A stretch of DNA of 64,000 nucleotides from F22 sp963678855 (GTDB lineage: Bacteria > Bacteroidota > Bacteroidia > Bacteroidales > Bacteroidaceae), in assembly GCA_963678855.1 (NCBI GenBank), contig OY787448.1, forward strand, positions 434,001 through 498,000, in the 5' to 3' direction. A program made the position numbers and the translations under genes. Below are positions 34,387 to 43,749 of the stretch, one piece after another (the stretch's first letter is position 1; each line of letters starts with the position of its first letter). A model generated the notes under the pieces. It was not told the origin of the DNA, did not search any database, and saw nothing but the letters and a program-made list of their open reading frames with translations.

Positions 34387-35133
34387 ATGAAAGACCAGAC
34401 ATCCCCTAGAAAAGTACTAATCGTAGGTGCCACTTCTGGAATCGGTGAAGGCCTAGCACATAAATATATTGAAGCTGGCTATCAAGTAGCCATCGCAGGT
34501 CGTCGCCTTGAGATGCTTGAAGCCATTGCTCAGACAGCTCCTACACAAGTAGTGTATAAAACAATCGACATCTGTGATAAAGATGCCGATAAACAAATGC
34601 TTGCTCTAATTGAAGAGCTTGGTGGACTAGATATCTATATCCACGTATCGGGTTTTGGGAAGCAAAACAAAGAACTAGATATAAACCTCGAACTTAAAAC
34701 CGTAGAAACCAATGTCACAGGATTTGTGCGCATGGTCGATACCGCTTATAACTATATGCGCGCTCATGGTGGTGGCCACCTAGCCGCTGTCAGCTCCGTA
34801 GCTGGTACCCGTAGTATGGGTACAGGGGCTTCCTATTCGTCAACCAAAGTCTTTAACAATAGCTACCTTCAAGCTTTAAGTCAATTATCCAAAATGCAAA
34901 AGCATGGTATAGACATCACCACTATCAAACCAGGTTTTGTCGATACCGCTATTCTTAGCAAGGATAAGAAATATCCTATGATGATGACCGTCGATTATGC
35001 TACAGACATTATATATAAAGGCCTTGAGCGCAGAAAGCGTATCATCGTGGTCGACTGGAGATACCGCTTCGCCATCGCCCTTATGCAAAGCATGCCTCGC
35101 TGGCTTTGGGAACGCCTTGTACTTTCAAACTAA
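34387..35133 (+). CDS. Short-chain dehydrogenase/reductase
   Basis: This 248-residue classical SDR has the nucleotide motif VGATSGIGEGLA, an arginine pair after strand 2 (AGRRLE) favouring NADPH, and the catalytic set Ser (VSSVAG), Tyr and Lys in YSSTKVF. IKPGFVDTAIL follows. Length is typical. It is likely a keto- or aldo-reductase of unknown substrate. It is placed directly behind an MFS transporter gene (19-base gap), which hints that substrate uptake and reduction are linked. Confidence 0.9.
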   Translation: MKDQTSPRKVLIVGATSGIGEGLAHKYIEAGYQVAIAGRRLEMLEAIAQTAPTQVVYKTIDICDKDADKQMLALIEELGGLDIYIHVSGFGKQNKELDINLELKTVETNVTGFVRMVDTAYNYMRAHGGGHLAAVSSVAGTRSMGTGASYSSTKVFNNSYLQALSQLSKMQKHGIDITTIKPGFVDTAILSKDKKYPMMMTVDYATDIIYKGLERRKRIIVVDWRYRFAIALMQSMPRWLWERLVLSN

Positions 35134-35165
35134 GTCTATTCGTTAGCTTAAACCTCATTACAAAA

Positions 35166-35206
35166 AAGCTCAATAAAACTCTTTCACACGAGTCTTATTG
35201 AGCTTC
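35166..35206. terminator. Hairpin between the SDR gene and the convergent aldo/keto reductase gene
   Basis: The stem AAGCTCAATAA (35166-35176) with TTATTGAGCTT (35195-35205) is preceded by an A6 run, so it could stop transcription from both sides. Confidence 0.75.
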
Positions 35207-35241
35207 TACATCCTACTTCTAGTAGCTACCGTGCAGCTAAG

Positions 35242-36630
35242 CTACAAAGTATTTTGCTTTAGCTTCTCTACATAAGCATTGATTTTACGCATCTCCTTCG
35301 GGATATTAATCTTCTGAGGACAGTGCTCCAAGCACTTGCCACAACCGATGCAATGATCAGCCTGACGTAAACGAGGTACACTGCGATCATAACCAACTAA
35401 GAATGCCTGACGCGCTTCACGGTATTTAGGCGATTGTGAAGATGCTGGTACATGATCCTCATTCACACATTTATTATAGTGAGAGAAGACACCAGGTATA
35501 TCCAGTCCATATGGACATGGCATGCAGTACTGACACGTCGTACAGGGAACCAAAGGGAAGCCAAGCATCGTCTGAGCGACATCCTCCAACAAGACTAGCT
35601 CCTCTTCATCAAGAGGGACCAAAGGAGAATAAGTCATGAGATTATCTTTCAAGTGCTCCATATAAGTCATGCCACTCAAAACCGTTAATACTCGGTCGTA
35701 AGAGCCACCAAAACGAAAAGCCCACGAGGCAATGCTCTGTTCAGGCTGTAAAGCCTTCAAGCGAGATGTCAAGCCTTCAGGAAGTTTTGCCAAACGACCA
35801 CCAAGAAGCGGCTCCATGATAACAACAGGAATATTACGCTTAGCAAGTTCACCATACAGATACTCTGCATTGACATTCCAACCTGATGCATGGCGCCAAT
35901 CGCAGTAGTTCATTTGAATCTGCACAAAGTCCCATTTGATATCTTGTGCCAACAAGTAATCAAAGACCTCAACTTCTCCGTGAAACGAGAAGCCTAGATT
36001 GCGAATACGGCCTGCTTCTCTCTCTTTTAGGAGAAAATCGAGCATCCCATTATCCAGATATCTATCATGTAGCGCTTGCATGCCGCCGATACCAATAGCA
36101 TGTAAAAGATAATAATCGATATAGTCTACTTGCAAAGCTTTGAACGAGTCGTGATACATCTTCATCGATGCTTCAGGAGTTTGAGTCGATGTATTGAAAT
36201 TGGACAACTTGGTTGCTATAAAAAAAGACTCTCTAGGGTGGCGTTTCAGTGCGATCCCCGTAGCTGTTTCCGACTTCCCTTGCAGATACATAGGTGATGT
36301 ATCAAAATAATTGACTCCATTAGCGATGGCATGATCCACTAGTTTGTTCACCATCTCTTGGTCGATTTCCTGTTTGTTTGGTTTGCTGCTATCAGGCGCA
36401 TACATAGGCCAGCGCATACAGCCATATCCTAGTAGCGATACCCTGTCTTTATTGGTTCGATGCACACGATAGGTCATCTTTTTTATAGCGTCTTTATCGC
36501 TCACCAGTTGCCCTATCTGTTTTTGTTGTTTGCTACCACAGCCATATAAGCTCGCCGTAGCCCCCACAGCTCCAATCCCTACTTTTTGTAGAAAGGAGCG
36601 ACGTGATATAGTGTTCTTATCTTGTTTCAT
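35242..36630 (-). CDS. Tat-exported aldo/keto reductase with C-terminal 4Fe-4S domain
   Basis: The 462-residue protein starts with a twin-arginine signal (SRRSFLQKVGIG) followed by a lipobox-like LYGC, so it is probably exported folded and lipid-anchored. The central aldo/keto reductase barrel has LGYGCMRWP, YFDTSPMYLQG and LGFSFHG. The C-terminal part contains a CTTCQYCMPCPYG cluster motif and HCIGCGKCLEHCPQ, for one or two 4Fe-4S clusters. It is encoded 26 bases downstream of a membrane Fe-S protein gene, so electrons may pass between them. The substrate is unknown. Confidence 0.88.
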   Translation of the reverse strand: MKQDKNTISRRSFLQKVGIGAVGATASLYGCGSKQQKQIGQLVSDKDAIKKMTYRVHRTNKDRVSLLGYGCMRWPMYAPDSSKPNKQEIDQEMVNKLVDHAIANGVNYFDTSPMYLQGKSETATGIALKRHPRESFFIATKLSNFNTSTQTPEASMKMYHDSFKALQVDYIDYYLLHAIGIGGMQALHDRYLDNGMLDFLLKEREAGRIRNLGFSFHGEVEVFDYLLAQDIKWDFVQIQMNYCDWRHASGWNVNAEYLYGELAKRNIPVVIMEPLLGGRLAKLPEGLTSRLKALQPEQSIASWAFRFGGSYDRVLTVLSGMTYMEHLKDNLMTYSPLVPLDEEELVLLEDVAQTMLGFPLVPCTTCQYCMPCPYGLDIPGVFSHYNKCVNEDHVPASSQSPKYREARQAFLVGYDRSVPRLRQADHCIGCGKCLEHCPQKINIPKEMRKINAYVEKLKQNTL

Positions 36631-36656
36631 ATGGATTCTTTGAGATTATACGTCGG

Positions 36657-38159
36657 TTAGATTTCTCTTTGTTGTTCATGTCCTTCCACATAAATCGCAC
36701 TAAATGGGCGAGATGGACAGACATATTCACAAGCACCACAACCGATGCAGCGCTCGGTATCAATAGCTGGAATACGACGCGACTTCTTATCCTTAGGATC
36801 GAGACGCACCATCTTGATAGCTCCCGTCGGACAATGTGCAGCACAGTTGCCACAATCCACATCGTCGGTCAAGACCACACAATTCTTCTTGATCCACACC
36901 GCATGCCCCACTTGTAAGCTCGATTTCTCCTCACGAGTGATTGGCTTCAATGCACTAGTAGGACACACATCGCTGCATCGAGTACACTCAGGACGGCAAT
37001 AGCCCGTCATATAGTACATCTCAGGTTGCATCAATCGAGTGATATCCGAAGATGGACGAAGCACCTCGTTTGGACAAGCCGTGACACACAACTGACATGC
37101 AGTACAGTGTTTTGCAAATCGACGTGCATCCCATGCCCCTGGAGGCAATAGCGGCGTCTCGCGTTCTGGTTTTTGCTTATCTTCGATATCTGCAAGACCA
37201 CCATCGACCGTTTTCTCTTGCGCCTTGGCAATAGATGCTGCCCCCATGATAGCCACCACAGATAAGAAATCTCTTTTAGAAGACGATTCCACTTTTGGAG
37301 CTTGCTCAGCAGATGATGTTACAGCAACAGGCTGCTTCTTAAACGAACGCATCTTGAAAGAGATAGCCCCTTTATTGCACGTATCTATACAATCGAAGCA
37401 AGCCACACAACGGCTCAAATCGATTTGTTTATGTGGAGTATCTATACAAGCTGCCTTACAATTGCGCGCACAAAGTCCGCAGCTATTACATTTCTCCTCA
37501 TCTACCACCACTCGGAAAAGAGAATATTCAGAAAATAAGCCAAGCCAAGTTCCTACTGGACAGATGGTATTACAATACGTACGACCATGACGCCATGCCA
37601 AGAAGCCGATAATAGCCAGAGAAGCCACCGAGATGCCCAGAGTCAGGCCACTCTTGACCCATATATGCATCTCATAAAAGCGATAACTATCCATGCGCTC
37701 AGCCAGATAAGCCAAGCCATTATTGCCCCATAGATACAGCGGCGATAATAGATTGGACACAATGCGTCCATACGTACTATATGGAGATAGTAAATGAAAT
37801 GCTGCCCCTATCCCAGGAATCAGTGTCCCTATAAAAAGAGCTAGAAAGCCATAGCGCCACCAGTTTTTCGCTGGAGAATAGCTATAACGATACTTTTTTT
37901 GTCTTTTACCAAACCAAGCAATAATATCCTGCATGACCCCAAGAGGACAAATAACCGAGCAATACACACGGCCAAAGATAAGGGTAAGGACAGTAAGTGA
38001 CAGCAAGATAACCAGCTGCCCAGCCAATAAAGCAGGCACAAATTGGATATCAGCTAGCCAATTGAAATAGGCGTGGATAGTTCCTGTAAAGTCTAGAAAC
38101 AAAGCAGTAATCAAGACCAAGCAGATACTAGCGAGCACCACTCGAAGGCGTCTAATCAT
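36657..38159 (-). CDS. NapH/NapG-like membrane Fe-S fusion protein
   Basis: This 500-residue fusion begins with four or five transmembrane helices carrying two CxxxCP motifs (VYCSVICPLG, TYCNTICPVG), as in NapH/MauN quinol-linked ferredoxins. A di-cluster segment follows (CNSCGLCARNC, CVACFDCIDTC). A second part from about residue 295 starts with a degenerate Tat-like segment (KRDFLSVVAIMG) and carries NapG-like clusters (CTACQLCVTAC, CTRCSDVC, CGNCAAHC, CIGCGACEYVC). It probably moves electrons between the quinone pool and periplasmic acceptors. The aldo/keto reductase gene follows after 26 bases. Confidence 0.85.
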   Translation of the reverse strand: MIRRLRVVLASICLVLITALFLDFTGTIHAYFNWLADIQFVPALLAGQLVILLSLTVLTLIFGRVYCSVICPLGVMQDIIAWFGKRQKKYRYSYSPAKNWWRYGFLALFIGTLIPGIGAAFHLLSPYSTYGRIVSNLLSPLYLWGNNGLAYLAERMDSYRFYEMHIWVKSGLTLGISVASLAIIGFLAWRHGRTYCNTICPVGTWLGLFSEYSLFRVVVDEEKCNSCGLCARNCKAACIDTPHKQIDLSRCVACFDCIDTCNKGAISFKMRSFKKQPVAVTSSAEQAPKVESSSKRDFLSVVAIMGAASIAKAQEKTVDGGLADIEDKQKPERETPLLPPGAWDARRFAKHCTACQLCVTACPNEVLRPSSDITRLMQPEMYYMTGYCRPECTRCSDVCPTSALKPITREEKSSLQVGHAVWIKKNCVVLTDDVDCGNCAAHCPTGAIKMVRLDPKDKKSRRIPAIDTERCIGCGACEYVCPSRPFSAIYVEGHEQQREI

Positions 38160-38216
38160 AATCGAATAGTATAATAATGAGTAAAAGGTTACAGTGAACT
38201 TAAGGTCTGTTCACTA

Positions 38217-38224
38217 CAAATATA
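38217..38224 (-). promoter_or_regulatory. -7 box of the Fe-S/aldo-keto reductase operon
   Basis: CAAATATA on the plus strand is TATATTTG on the minus strand, 58 bases upstream of the start of the Fe-S fusion gene. Confidence 0.6.
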
Positions 38225-38322
38225 CAAAAAAGGACTAAAACCAAGGGGGAAATCAGTAGAATTTCGTACATTAGCGCAGCTCAAATTATTCTATAGAGCA
38301 TCCCCTATAATGAAATAGAACA

Positions 38323-39009
38323 ATGAAGATACTGATTATCGAAGACAATGTAGAGCTGCATGACTCAATAAAGAAAGTCTTGCAGGAAGAACAGTACACC
38401 TGTGAATCAGCTTATACTGTAGAGGAAGCCTTGCGCCATATCAAACTCTACACTTACGACTGCGTACTACTAGATCTCACCCTTCCTGATGGTTCAGGTT
38501 TAGACGTGCTTGAGCATATCAAACAGAACAGTCGTGAAGAAGGTGTGATTATTATCACTGCCAAAGATGCCCTTGAAGATAAAATCAAAGGGATTAGAAT
38601 GGGTGCCGACGACTACCTCACTAAGCCATTCCATCTTTCAGAACTCAGTATACGCATCTATTCCTTGATACGCCGTAGTAAGTTTCAAGGCAATAACGAT
38701 ATGCAATATGCAGATCTGCGCATCGCACTTGATACACAAACAGTCTACTACCAAGACACCTTGGTAGAGAATCTTACTAAAATGGAATATAGGCTCCTTC
38801 TATTTTTTGTATCCAACCCCAAGCGCGTTTTATCCAAAGAAGCTATTGCTGAAAACCTAATCGGTGACTTTGCAGACAACTTCGTTAATTTCGACTTTAT
38901 CTACGCTCATATCAAGAACGTAAAAAAGAAGCTTAAGAAAGCAGGTTGCGACCAGTATATCAAGTCCATATATGGTATGGGATACAAATTTGACCACACC
39001 AACAATTAA
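38323..39009 (+). CDS. OmpR-family response regulator
   Basis: The 228-residue protein has an N-terminal receiver with acidic pocket IIEDN, phospho-acceptor Asp51 (LLDLTLPDGSG), the Thr switch (IIITAKD) and the conserved Lys in LTKPFH. A winged-helix output domain follows (LTKMEYRLLLFFVSNPKRVLSKE, then IKSIYGMGYKF). It is cognate to the sensor kinase that starts 12 bases downstream. The target genes are unknown. An AraC-type membrane regulator and a CDF exporter lie nearby, but linkage is only positional. Confidence 0.94.
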   Translation: MKILIIEDNVELHDSIKKVLQEEQYTCESAYTVEEALRHIKLYTYDCVLLDLTLPDGSGLDVLEHIKQNSREEGVIIITAKDALEDKIKGIRMGADDYLTKPFHLSELSIRIYSLIRRSKFQGNNDMQYADLRIALDTQTVYYQDTLVENLTKMEYRLLLFFVSNPKRVLSKEAIAENLIGDFADNFVNFDFIYAHIKNVKKKLKKAGCDQYIKSIYGMGYKFDHTNN

Positions 39010-39021
39010 AGACATAAACAG

Positions 39022-40326
39022 ATGATTCAAAATAAACATTCTCTAATATACCTGACCATACGTCGATACATCTTCGCCTTTCTAGCCGTCATGCTAGTAG
39101 GTAGTGTAGTGCTCATTGTTGTCGAAAATGCCATTTGGCAAGATGATGTCGATAAGATTTTATACGACCTTAAAGCAAAGACTATTTTGACCTTAGAACT
39201 TAATGGTCCAGAAATGCTTGGTGAAACAGGTAAATACAATAGTCTTTTTGACCATGATATTAGTGTAGAGAAACTAGATCATTTCGTCGAAACATCAGAC
39301 TCGTTATTTACTCATGAGTTCTATAGTGAAATAGAGGGACACAATGAAACCGTTCGTGAAATTATCAGCTATTTCACTATCCATGGGGTGACTTATCGCA
39401 TCAACTTTAAGAAAGAAGTGCTGGATCAACAAAAACTGATCGCTGGAATTATTCTAGCTCAAATAATCATCCATATTTTCTTTATTGTAGCACTCACATT
39501 GCTCATGCGTGCCATGAGCAAACGACAATGGGCTCCCTTCTTCGGTATAAACAAACAGATGAGACAGCTCAAGCTCGACAATCCGCAACCAATCGACACC
39601 GACTGCAAAGGCATCACCGAATTTGAGGAACTCCGTAAGTCGGTCAATATCCTGATAGAAGATAACCACAAACTTATAGAACAGCAAAAAGAATATACAG
39701 AGAATACCATGCACGAGATGCAAACTCCTCTGGCCGTGATGAACAATAAGATTACCGAGTTGCTCAACACCCCGTTAAATGAAGAACAAAGCAAAGCCCT
39801 CTTCAGCATGATACGCCATGTCAAATACATGTCGACTATCAACAAAAACATGCTGTTACTCAGTCGTATTGAACACCATCAGTATGCCATAGATGAATCG
39901 GTAGATTTTAAGCAAATTGTTGATGAATATATTTCTCTTATGCAGGAAAATGTAGAAGTCAGTGATAAACACTTAGAGTATACACTTGAAGATTGCACCC
40001 TACTCGCTTGCAACGAACTCTTGGCCACCTCTATCTGCAACAACCTACTAGGAAACGCCATCAAATACAGCGCCCCAGAATCGACCATAGAAATTGAACT
40101 CAATAAAAATCACTTTATCGTACGCAACCAAGGAGCAGACAAGCCCCTAAACACTGGCCTTATCTACCAGAGGTTCGTTCGTGGAGATAGCAAAAAAGAA
40201 GGGACAGGTCTAGGATTGTCTATAGTCCATGAGGCCTGTAAGCAAATGGGCTACAAACTGCATTACACTTATAAAGAAGATAGTCAACACGAATTTACTA
40301 TTCGTTTCCGTCCAGATTCAGAGTAA
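39022..40326 (+). CDS. Two-component sensor histidine kinase
   Basis: This 434-residue kinase has two transmembrane helices (about 15-37 and 139-162) bracketing a ~100-residue periplasmic sensor. The HisKA domain carries His231 in TMHEMQTPLAV. The HATPase domain has N box ICNNLLGNAIKYS, a short G1 region (VRNQGADKP) and G2 GTGLGLSIV. A recognisable HAMP is not obvious. It follows the response regulator gene by 12 bases and forms a classical pair with it. The signal is unknown. Confidence 0.93.
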   Translation: MIQNKHSLIYLTIRRYIFAFLAVMLVGSVVLIVVENAIWQDDVDKILYDLKAKTILTLELNGPEMLGETGKYNSLFDHDISVEKLDHFVETSDSLFTHEFYSEIEGHNETVREIISYFTIHGVTYRINFKKEVLDQQKLIAGIILAQIIIHIFFIVALTLLMRAMSKRQWAPFFGINKQMRQLKLDNPQPIDTDCKGITEFEELRKSVNILIEDNHKLIEQQKEYTENTMHEMQTPLAVMNNKITELLNTPLNEEQSKALFSMIRHVKYMSTINKNMLLLSRIEHHQYAIDESVDFKQIVDEYISLMQENVEVSDKHLEYTLEDCTLLACNELLATSICNNLLGNAIKYSAPESTIEIELNKNHFIVRNQGADKPLNTGLIYQRFVRGDSKKEGTGLGLSIVHEACKQMGYKLHYTYKEDSQHEFTIRFRPDSE

Positions 40327-40327
40327 A

Positions 40328-42208
40328 CTAATCGGCTGCGTGCTCATCAGCAAAAGCCTTGATATACTCCTTAGGCGTCATCTTCGTAAGACTTTTAAAC
40401 GAGTTGTAGAAGGTAGATGGAGACGCAAATCCAGCATCCATAGCTAGCTGCTTCACCACATATTGTGGGTTGCTGGCTAACTGATGCTTACACCACGTAA
40501 TACGCACATTGGCAATAAACTGTTTATAGTTGGAATCAAACTCCTTATTGATTACCTCAGACAAATAGCTTGTATTTGTCCCTAACATCTGCGCCAAAGA
40601 CTTGAGCGACAGTTCTGGATCTCGGTACGCTTCCTCCTCCATCAGTTCCACCAAGCGCTTACTAATCTGTGCCTTCGTATCATTCAAATCGCTCGAAGCA
40701 GAGTGCTTGATTTGTGACGAAATTTTCTCATCTTTCTTTTCTATTTCTTCTTGTTGGCGCACTAACTCTTTATTGTGCTGCAGCTGCTTCTTGTGCAATA
40801 GCCACACCATGTACAGCAGTACTAAAAGCGTACACAAGATTACCGTCAAGAGCCCTAAAGCCCAGTTTTTCACCGTCAAATCATGTTCTAAATGCAATAT
40901 CTGCAAAGCCTTTCGCTTCGCCTCATACTGCACCAACACTTTCTGCAATTTGCTCGTTTCCTGCTCCTTATTCCACTTAGCAGACTCTTTAGTATATTGC
41001 ATCCACAGTTTATTGCTCAGTGCATGCTTTCCCTGCTTGCCATAATACACAGCCAGTCGGCGGATACTCTGCACCTTTACTGACACATCACTAATGGAAT
41101 CTGTATATTGTACCGAACGCTTAAGATAGTCTTCAGCGAGCTTATTCTGCCCTAAAATCAAAGCCATATCAGCTTGTCGCCACAGTGTTTTGACCACCTT
41201 ATCATAAGCTACAGGTGGTGCCATATAGCACCTATATGCCTCGTCATAGCAGCGCATAGCCTCATGATATTGCTTCATTTTCTTGTACAAATTGGCTAGA
41301 TTCGATACAGCAATCCCTTGTTTGTGTGGTCGTCCCAGAGAATCGGCAATCACTTTGGACTGTTCGAAATGCAGCAACGCCTGTTGGTAATCCCCCTGTT
41401 CCGCGTAGAGTATACCTCGAGAATCTTCCACGCGCCATCTTTCGATAGGTAGATCATGCACCTCCGTCCATTCCTCATACTTATCCAGCCATTGCGCCGC
41501 TTCTTCATAGCGTTTAATCTTCCTATACAGCTTCGTAATATACTGATACTGACTAGGTACAAGATACAATATATTCTGTTGCTTCGCCAAGTGATAACTG
41601 CGAAGAAAATATCCTGTAGCTCGACCAAAGTGTCCTTGTCTATAATGAAAACTACCCAAATAATTCAGGTAAAAGACATAACTATCTTGAAGACTATCCG
41701 TAGCCAATTGGTCAACCGCTTTTTCTAGCAAAGTAGTTGCCTCCTTATACTTTGCTCGACGACTAGCCACGATTCCTTTCGTCCCAAGAAGTCGTGCATG
41801 CAGTCCCTTGTCTCCTTTACCAATAACCGTCTGTGCCACAGCCAGCAAGCTATCCGCTTGCGCATGATAATCCATCAGTTCGCTCATATTGGCCGCTCGT
41901 AATAGCAAATCAAAACGATCTTTATCTTTAGTAGATGCTGTAGCAGCCATACCATAGTAAACCGCTGCACTATCAAAGAGCAGTCGACTATAATAATCAT
42001 TAGCTTGAAGAGTCCATTCGTGAGAGTTATTGCGCACAGGCAGTGCACGATATTGCGCTAGATAATACGCCGTCGAGTCTCTATAGATTCTGAAGTTAGA
42101 GACCGCATCTTGATATACTTTATCAGCCTCTTTATTCGAATGACATCCGAACAAAGTAACACTTGAAATAATAATAATAAGGCTTAAGTACAAAGAAGCA
42201 TTTTTCAT
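40328..42208 (-). CDS. TPR lipoprotein-membrane-AraC one-component regulator
   Basis: The start is at MKNASLYLS (42208). The N-terminus is a lipoprotein signal with lipobox TLFGC. About 350 residues of TPR repeats follow, predicted periplasmic (for example YLNYLGSFHYRQGHFGRATGYF). A transmembrane helix near 455-475 (LGLLTVILCTLLVLLYMVWLL) precedes a coiled coil and a C-terminal AraC DNA-binding domain (KSLAQMLGTNTSYLSEVINKEF, MDAGFASPSTFYNSFKSLT). The design couples a periplasmic signal to DNA binding without phosphotransfer. It is convergent with the sensor kinase gene, one base apart. Confidence 0.85.
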   Translation of the reverse strand: MKNASLYLSLIIIISSVTLFGCHSNKEADKVYQDAVSNFRIYRDSTAYYLAQYRALPVRNNSHEWTLQANDYYSRLLFDSAAVYYGMAATASTKDKDRFDLLLRAANMSELMDYHAQADSLLAVAQTVIGKGDKGLHARLLGTKGIVASRRAKYKEATTLLEKAVDQLATDSLQDSYVFYLNYLGSFHYRQGHFGRATGYFLRSYHLAKQQNILYLVPSQYQYITKLYRKIKRYEEAAQWLDKYEEWTEVHDLPIERWRVEDSRGILYAEQGDYQQALLHFEQSKVIADSLGRPHKQGIAVSNLANLYKKMKQYHEAMRCYDEAYRCYMAPPVAYDKVVKTLWRQADMALILGQNKLAEDYLKRSVQYTDSISDVSVKVQSIRRLAVYYGKQGKHALSNKLWMQYTKESAKWNKEQETSKLQKVLVQYEAKRKALQILHLEHDLTVKNWALGLLTVILCTLLVLLYMVWLLHKKQLQHNKELVRQQEEIEKKDEKISSQIKHSASSDLNDTKAQISKRLVELMEEEAYRDPELSLKSLAQMLGTNTSYLSEVINKEFDSNYKQFIANVRITWCKHQLASNPQYVVKQLAMDAGFASPSTFYNSFKSLTKMTPKEYIKAFADEHAAD

Positions 42209-42213
42209 GATTG

Positions 42214-42221
42214 CAAAGATA
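42214..42221 (-). promoter_or_regulatory. -7 box immediately before the TPR-AraC gene
   Basis: CAAAGATA on the plus strand is TATCTTTG on the minus strand. It ends only five bases before the ATG, implying a leaderless or nearly leaderless transcript. Confidence 0.5.
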
Positions 42222-42392
42222 CACATTCAACAATGTATATCATAATAAATTAGTTCTTTTTTGAACGATAACACATCATGCCATAAACAATAAGCAGTCA
42301 TTATTACACAACACATCCCACAACATATATAGAGTTAAAAGCAACCCTACACACAAGAGAAACTGTATGGTATAATAAGTTTGTTTTGACAT

Positions 42393-42454
42393 ATCTGATT
42401 TGATTAAAAACTTTTCGATTTGATTTATACGCACATGTTTCGATTTGATTTATA
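42393..42454 (+). repeat. Three ATTTGATT-centred direct repeats
   Basis: TTTCGATTTGATTTATA occurs exactly at 42413-42429 and 42438-42454, 25 bases apart. A related copy (ATCTGATTTGATTAAAA) is at 42393-42409. They lie between the TPR-AraC gene and the CDF gene and may be regulator-binding sites. Confidence 0.6.
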
Positions 42455-42577
42455 AGGCACAACTCGCAAACCGATGGCAAATATAGAGTGTAAAAATCAG
42501 CTATACAAGGGAGTTTCAGTAGTTTTTAAGAATCTGGATTCATTTCTTAAGTTCTAGGACATGAATTTCTTTTTTTG

Positions 42578-42585
42578 TATATTTG
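42578..42585 (+). promoter_or_regulatory. -7 box of CDF gene 3
   Basis: TATATTTG at 42578-42585 lies inside an extended upstream ORF, supporting the downstream start at 42627. Confidence 0.6.
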
Positions 42586-42626
42586 TAGAAACACTTTTGA
42601 AATATTCTATCAAAAAAAATTATGTT

Positions 42627-43535
42627 ATGGCACACCAACATATACATCATCATGGACACAGTCACCATGAACATCCCGAAAAAGGGACTAAAAACATAGC
42701 GACCGCCTTCTTCTTAAATGCCTTTTTTGTCGTCATAGAAGTGGTGGGTGGATTGTACACCAATAGTATGGCTATCCTCTCGGATGCCGTACACGATTTT
42801 GGCGATTGCATCTCCTTAGGTATTACCTGGGGACTGCACAAAAAATCTCAGAAAGCCCGCGACGAATATTACAGCTACGGCTATAAACGTTTCGCCCTAC
42901 TCGGCAATGTCTTTTTGGGTGTACTATTATTATTGAGTAGTTTCTTTATTCTACGCGAAGCCAGTCTCCGTTTGCTCCATCCCGAGCCTGTGCATGCTCA
43001 GGGCATGTTGTGGATAGCCATAGTGGGTATTGTGATTAATGGTGCCGCTGCTTTTCGCATGAGTCGTAGTGTCAGCATCACTCAGCGCGCCGTATATATC
43101 CACCTCATGGAAGATGTTCTTGGATGGGTCGCTGTTTTAATTTCCAGTATTGTACTGCATTTCTGGGATTTCCCTATGCTCGATTCACTATTAAGTATTG
43201 TGATTACGCTATGGGTACTCTATCACGTTTTGGGCAACCTACGGAAAACGTTCAAGATACTCTTACAATCTGTACCTGAGGAACTAGATATTGTACATCT
43301 CAAGAAGGAGATTCTAGGGATAGATGGTGTGATGGCACTGCATGATTTGCATTTCTGGTCGCAAGATGGGGAATCGCATGTCTTGACACTACACTTAGTG
43401 GTTGATTCCATGGATATCGGCAATAGGCTACGCATCAAGCAAACTCTATACGACATCACTCAAGAACATCATATTGAACATGTCACTGTGGATCTTGAGA
43501 TCGAAGGAGAGGATTGTTTGTTCAGTTGCGACTAA
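42627..43535 (+). CDS. CzcD-type cation diffusion facilitator with His-rich N-terminus
   Basis: The start at 42627 gives a 302-residue product beginning with a His-rich metal-binding tail (HQHIHHHGHSHHEH). Six helices follow. Metal sites are in MAILSDAVHDFGDCI (His-Asp in helix 2) and YIHLMEDVLGWVAV (helix 5). A cytoplasmic domain ends in VDLEIEGEDCLFSCD. This is the CzcD/ZitB branch, expected to export Zn2+, Co2+ or Cd2+. It is a different branch from the CDF pair at 25-27 kb. A promoter box lies 42 bases upstream, and three direct repeats further up may be operators. Confidence 0.93.
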   Translation: MAHQHIHHHGHSHHEHPEKGTKNIATAFFLNAFFVVIEVVGGLYTNSMAILSDAVHDFGDCISLGITWGLHKKSQKARDEYYSYGYKRFALLGNVFLGVLLLLSSFFILREASLRLLHPEPVHAQGMLWIAIVGIVINGAAAFRMSRSVSITQRAVYIHLMEDVLGWVAVLISSIVLHFWDFPMLDSLLSIVITLWVLYHVLGNLRKTFKILLQSVPEELDIVHLKKEILGIDGVMALHDLHFWSQDGESHVLTLHLVVDSMDIGNRLRIKQTLYDITQEHHIEHVTVDLEIEGEDCLFSCD

Positions 43536-43541
43536 ATTAGG

Positions 43542-43655
43542 TCACGAAAGTTCTTCGATTAGTTTATCTGGGTCCTCACAACTCACCACATAACTCCTAC
43601 CATGTGTCTCAATAAACACCATAGATTGTTCATCCAACACTAAAAAAACTCCCAT
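43542..43655 (-). pseudogene. Short fragment resembling a PH-like domain C-terminus
   Basis: A 37-codon ORF (start complementary to 43653-43655) encodes MVFIETHGRSYVVSCEDPDKLIEEL. This resembles the last strand and helix of bacterial PH-like domains, where a strand is followed by a DP-x-x-L/F-I-E-x-L helix. The beginning overlaps the terminator hairpin, so the fragment is likely a leftover or a chance ORF. Confidence 0.25.
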
Positions 43656-43682
43656 CGTATGGCATCACTGCTACGATGGGAG
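43649..43682 (-). terminator. Terminator of the SGTGD lipoprotein gene
   Basis: The stem CTCCCATCGTA (43649-43659) with TACGATGGGAG (43672-43682) is followed by seven T residues on the minus strand. Confidence 0.85.
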
Positions 43683-43749
43683 CTATTAGTTATTAAGAGT
43701 TGTGTTACTAAAAGATTGTGTTACTATAGAGATTTATTATAATGACATG

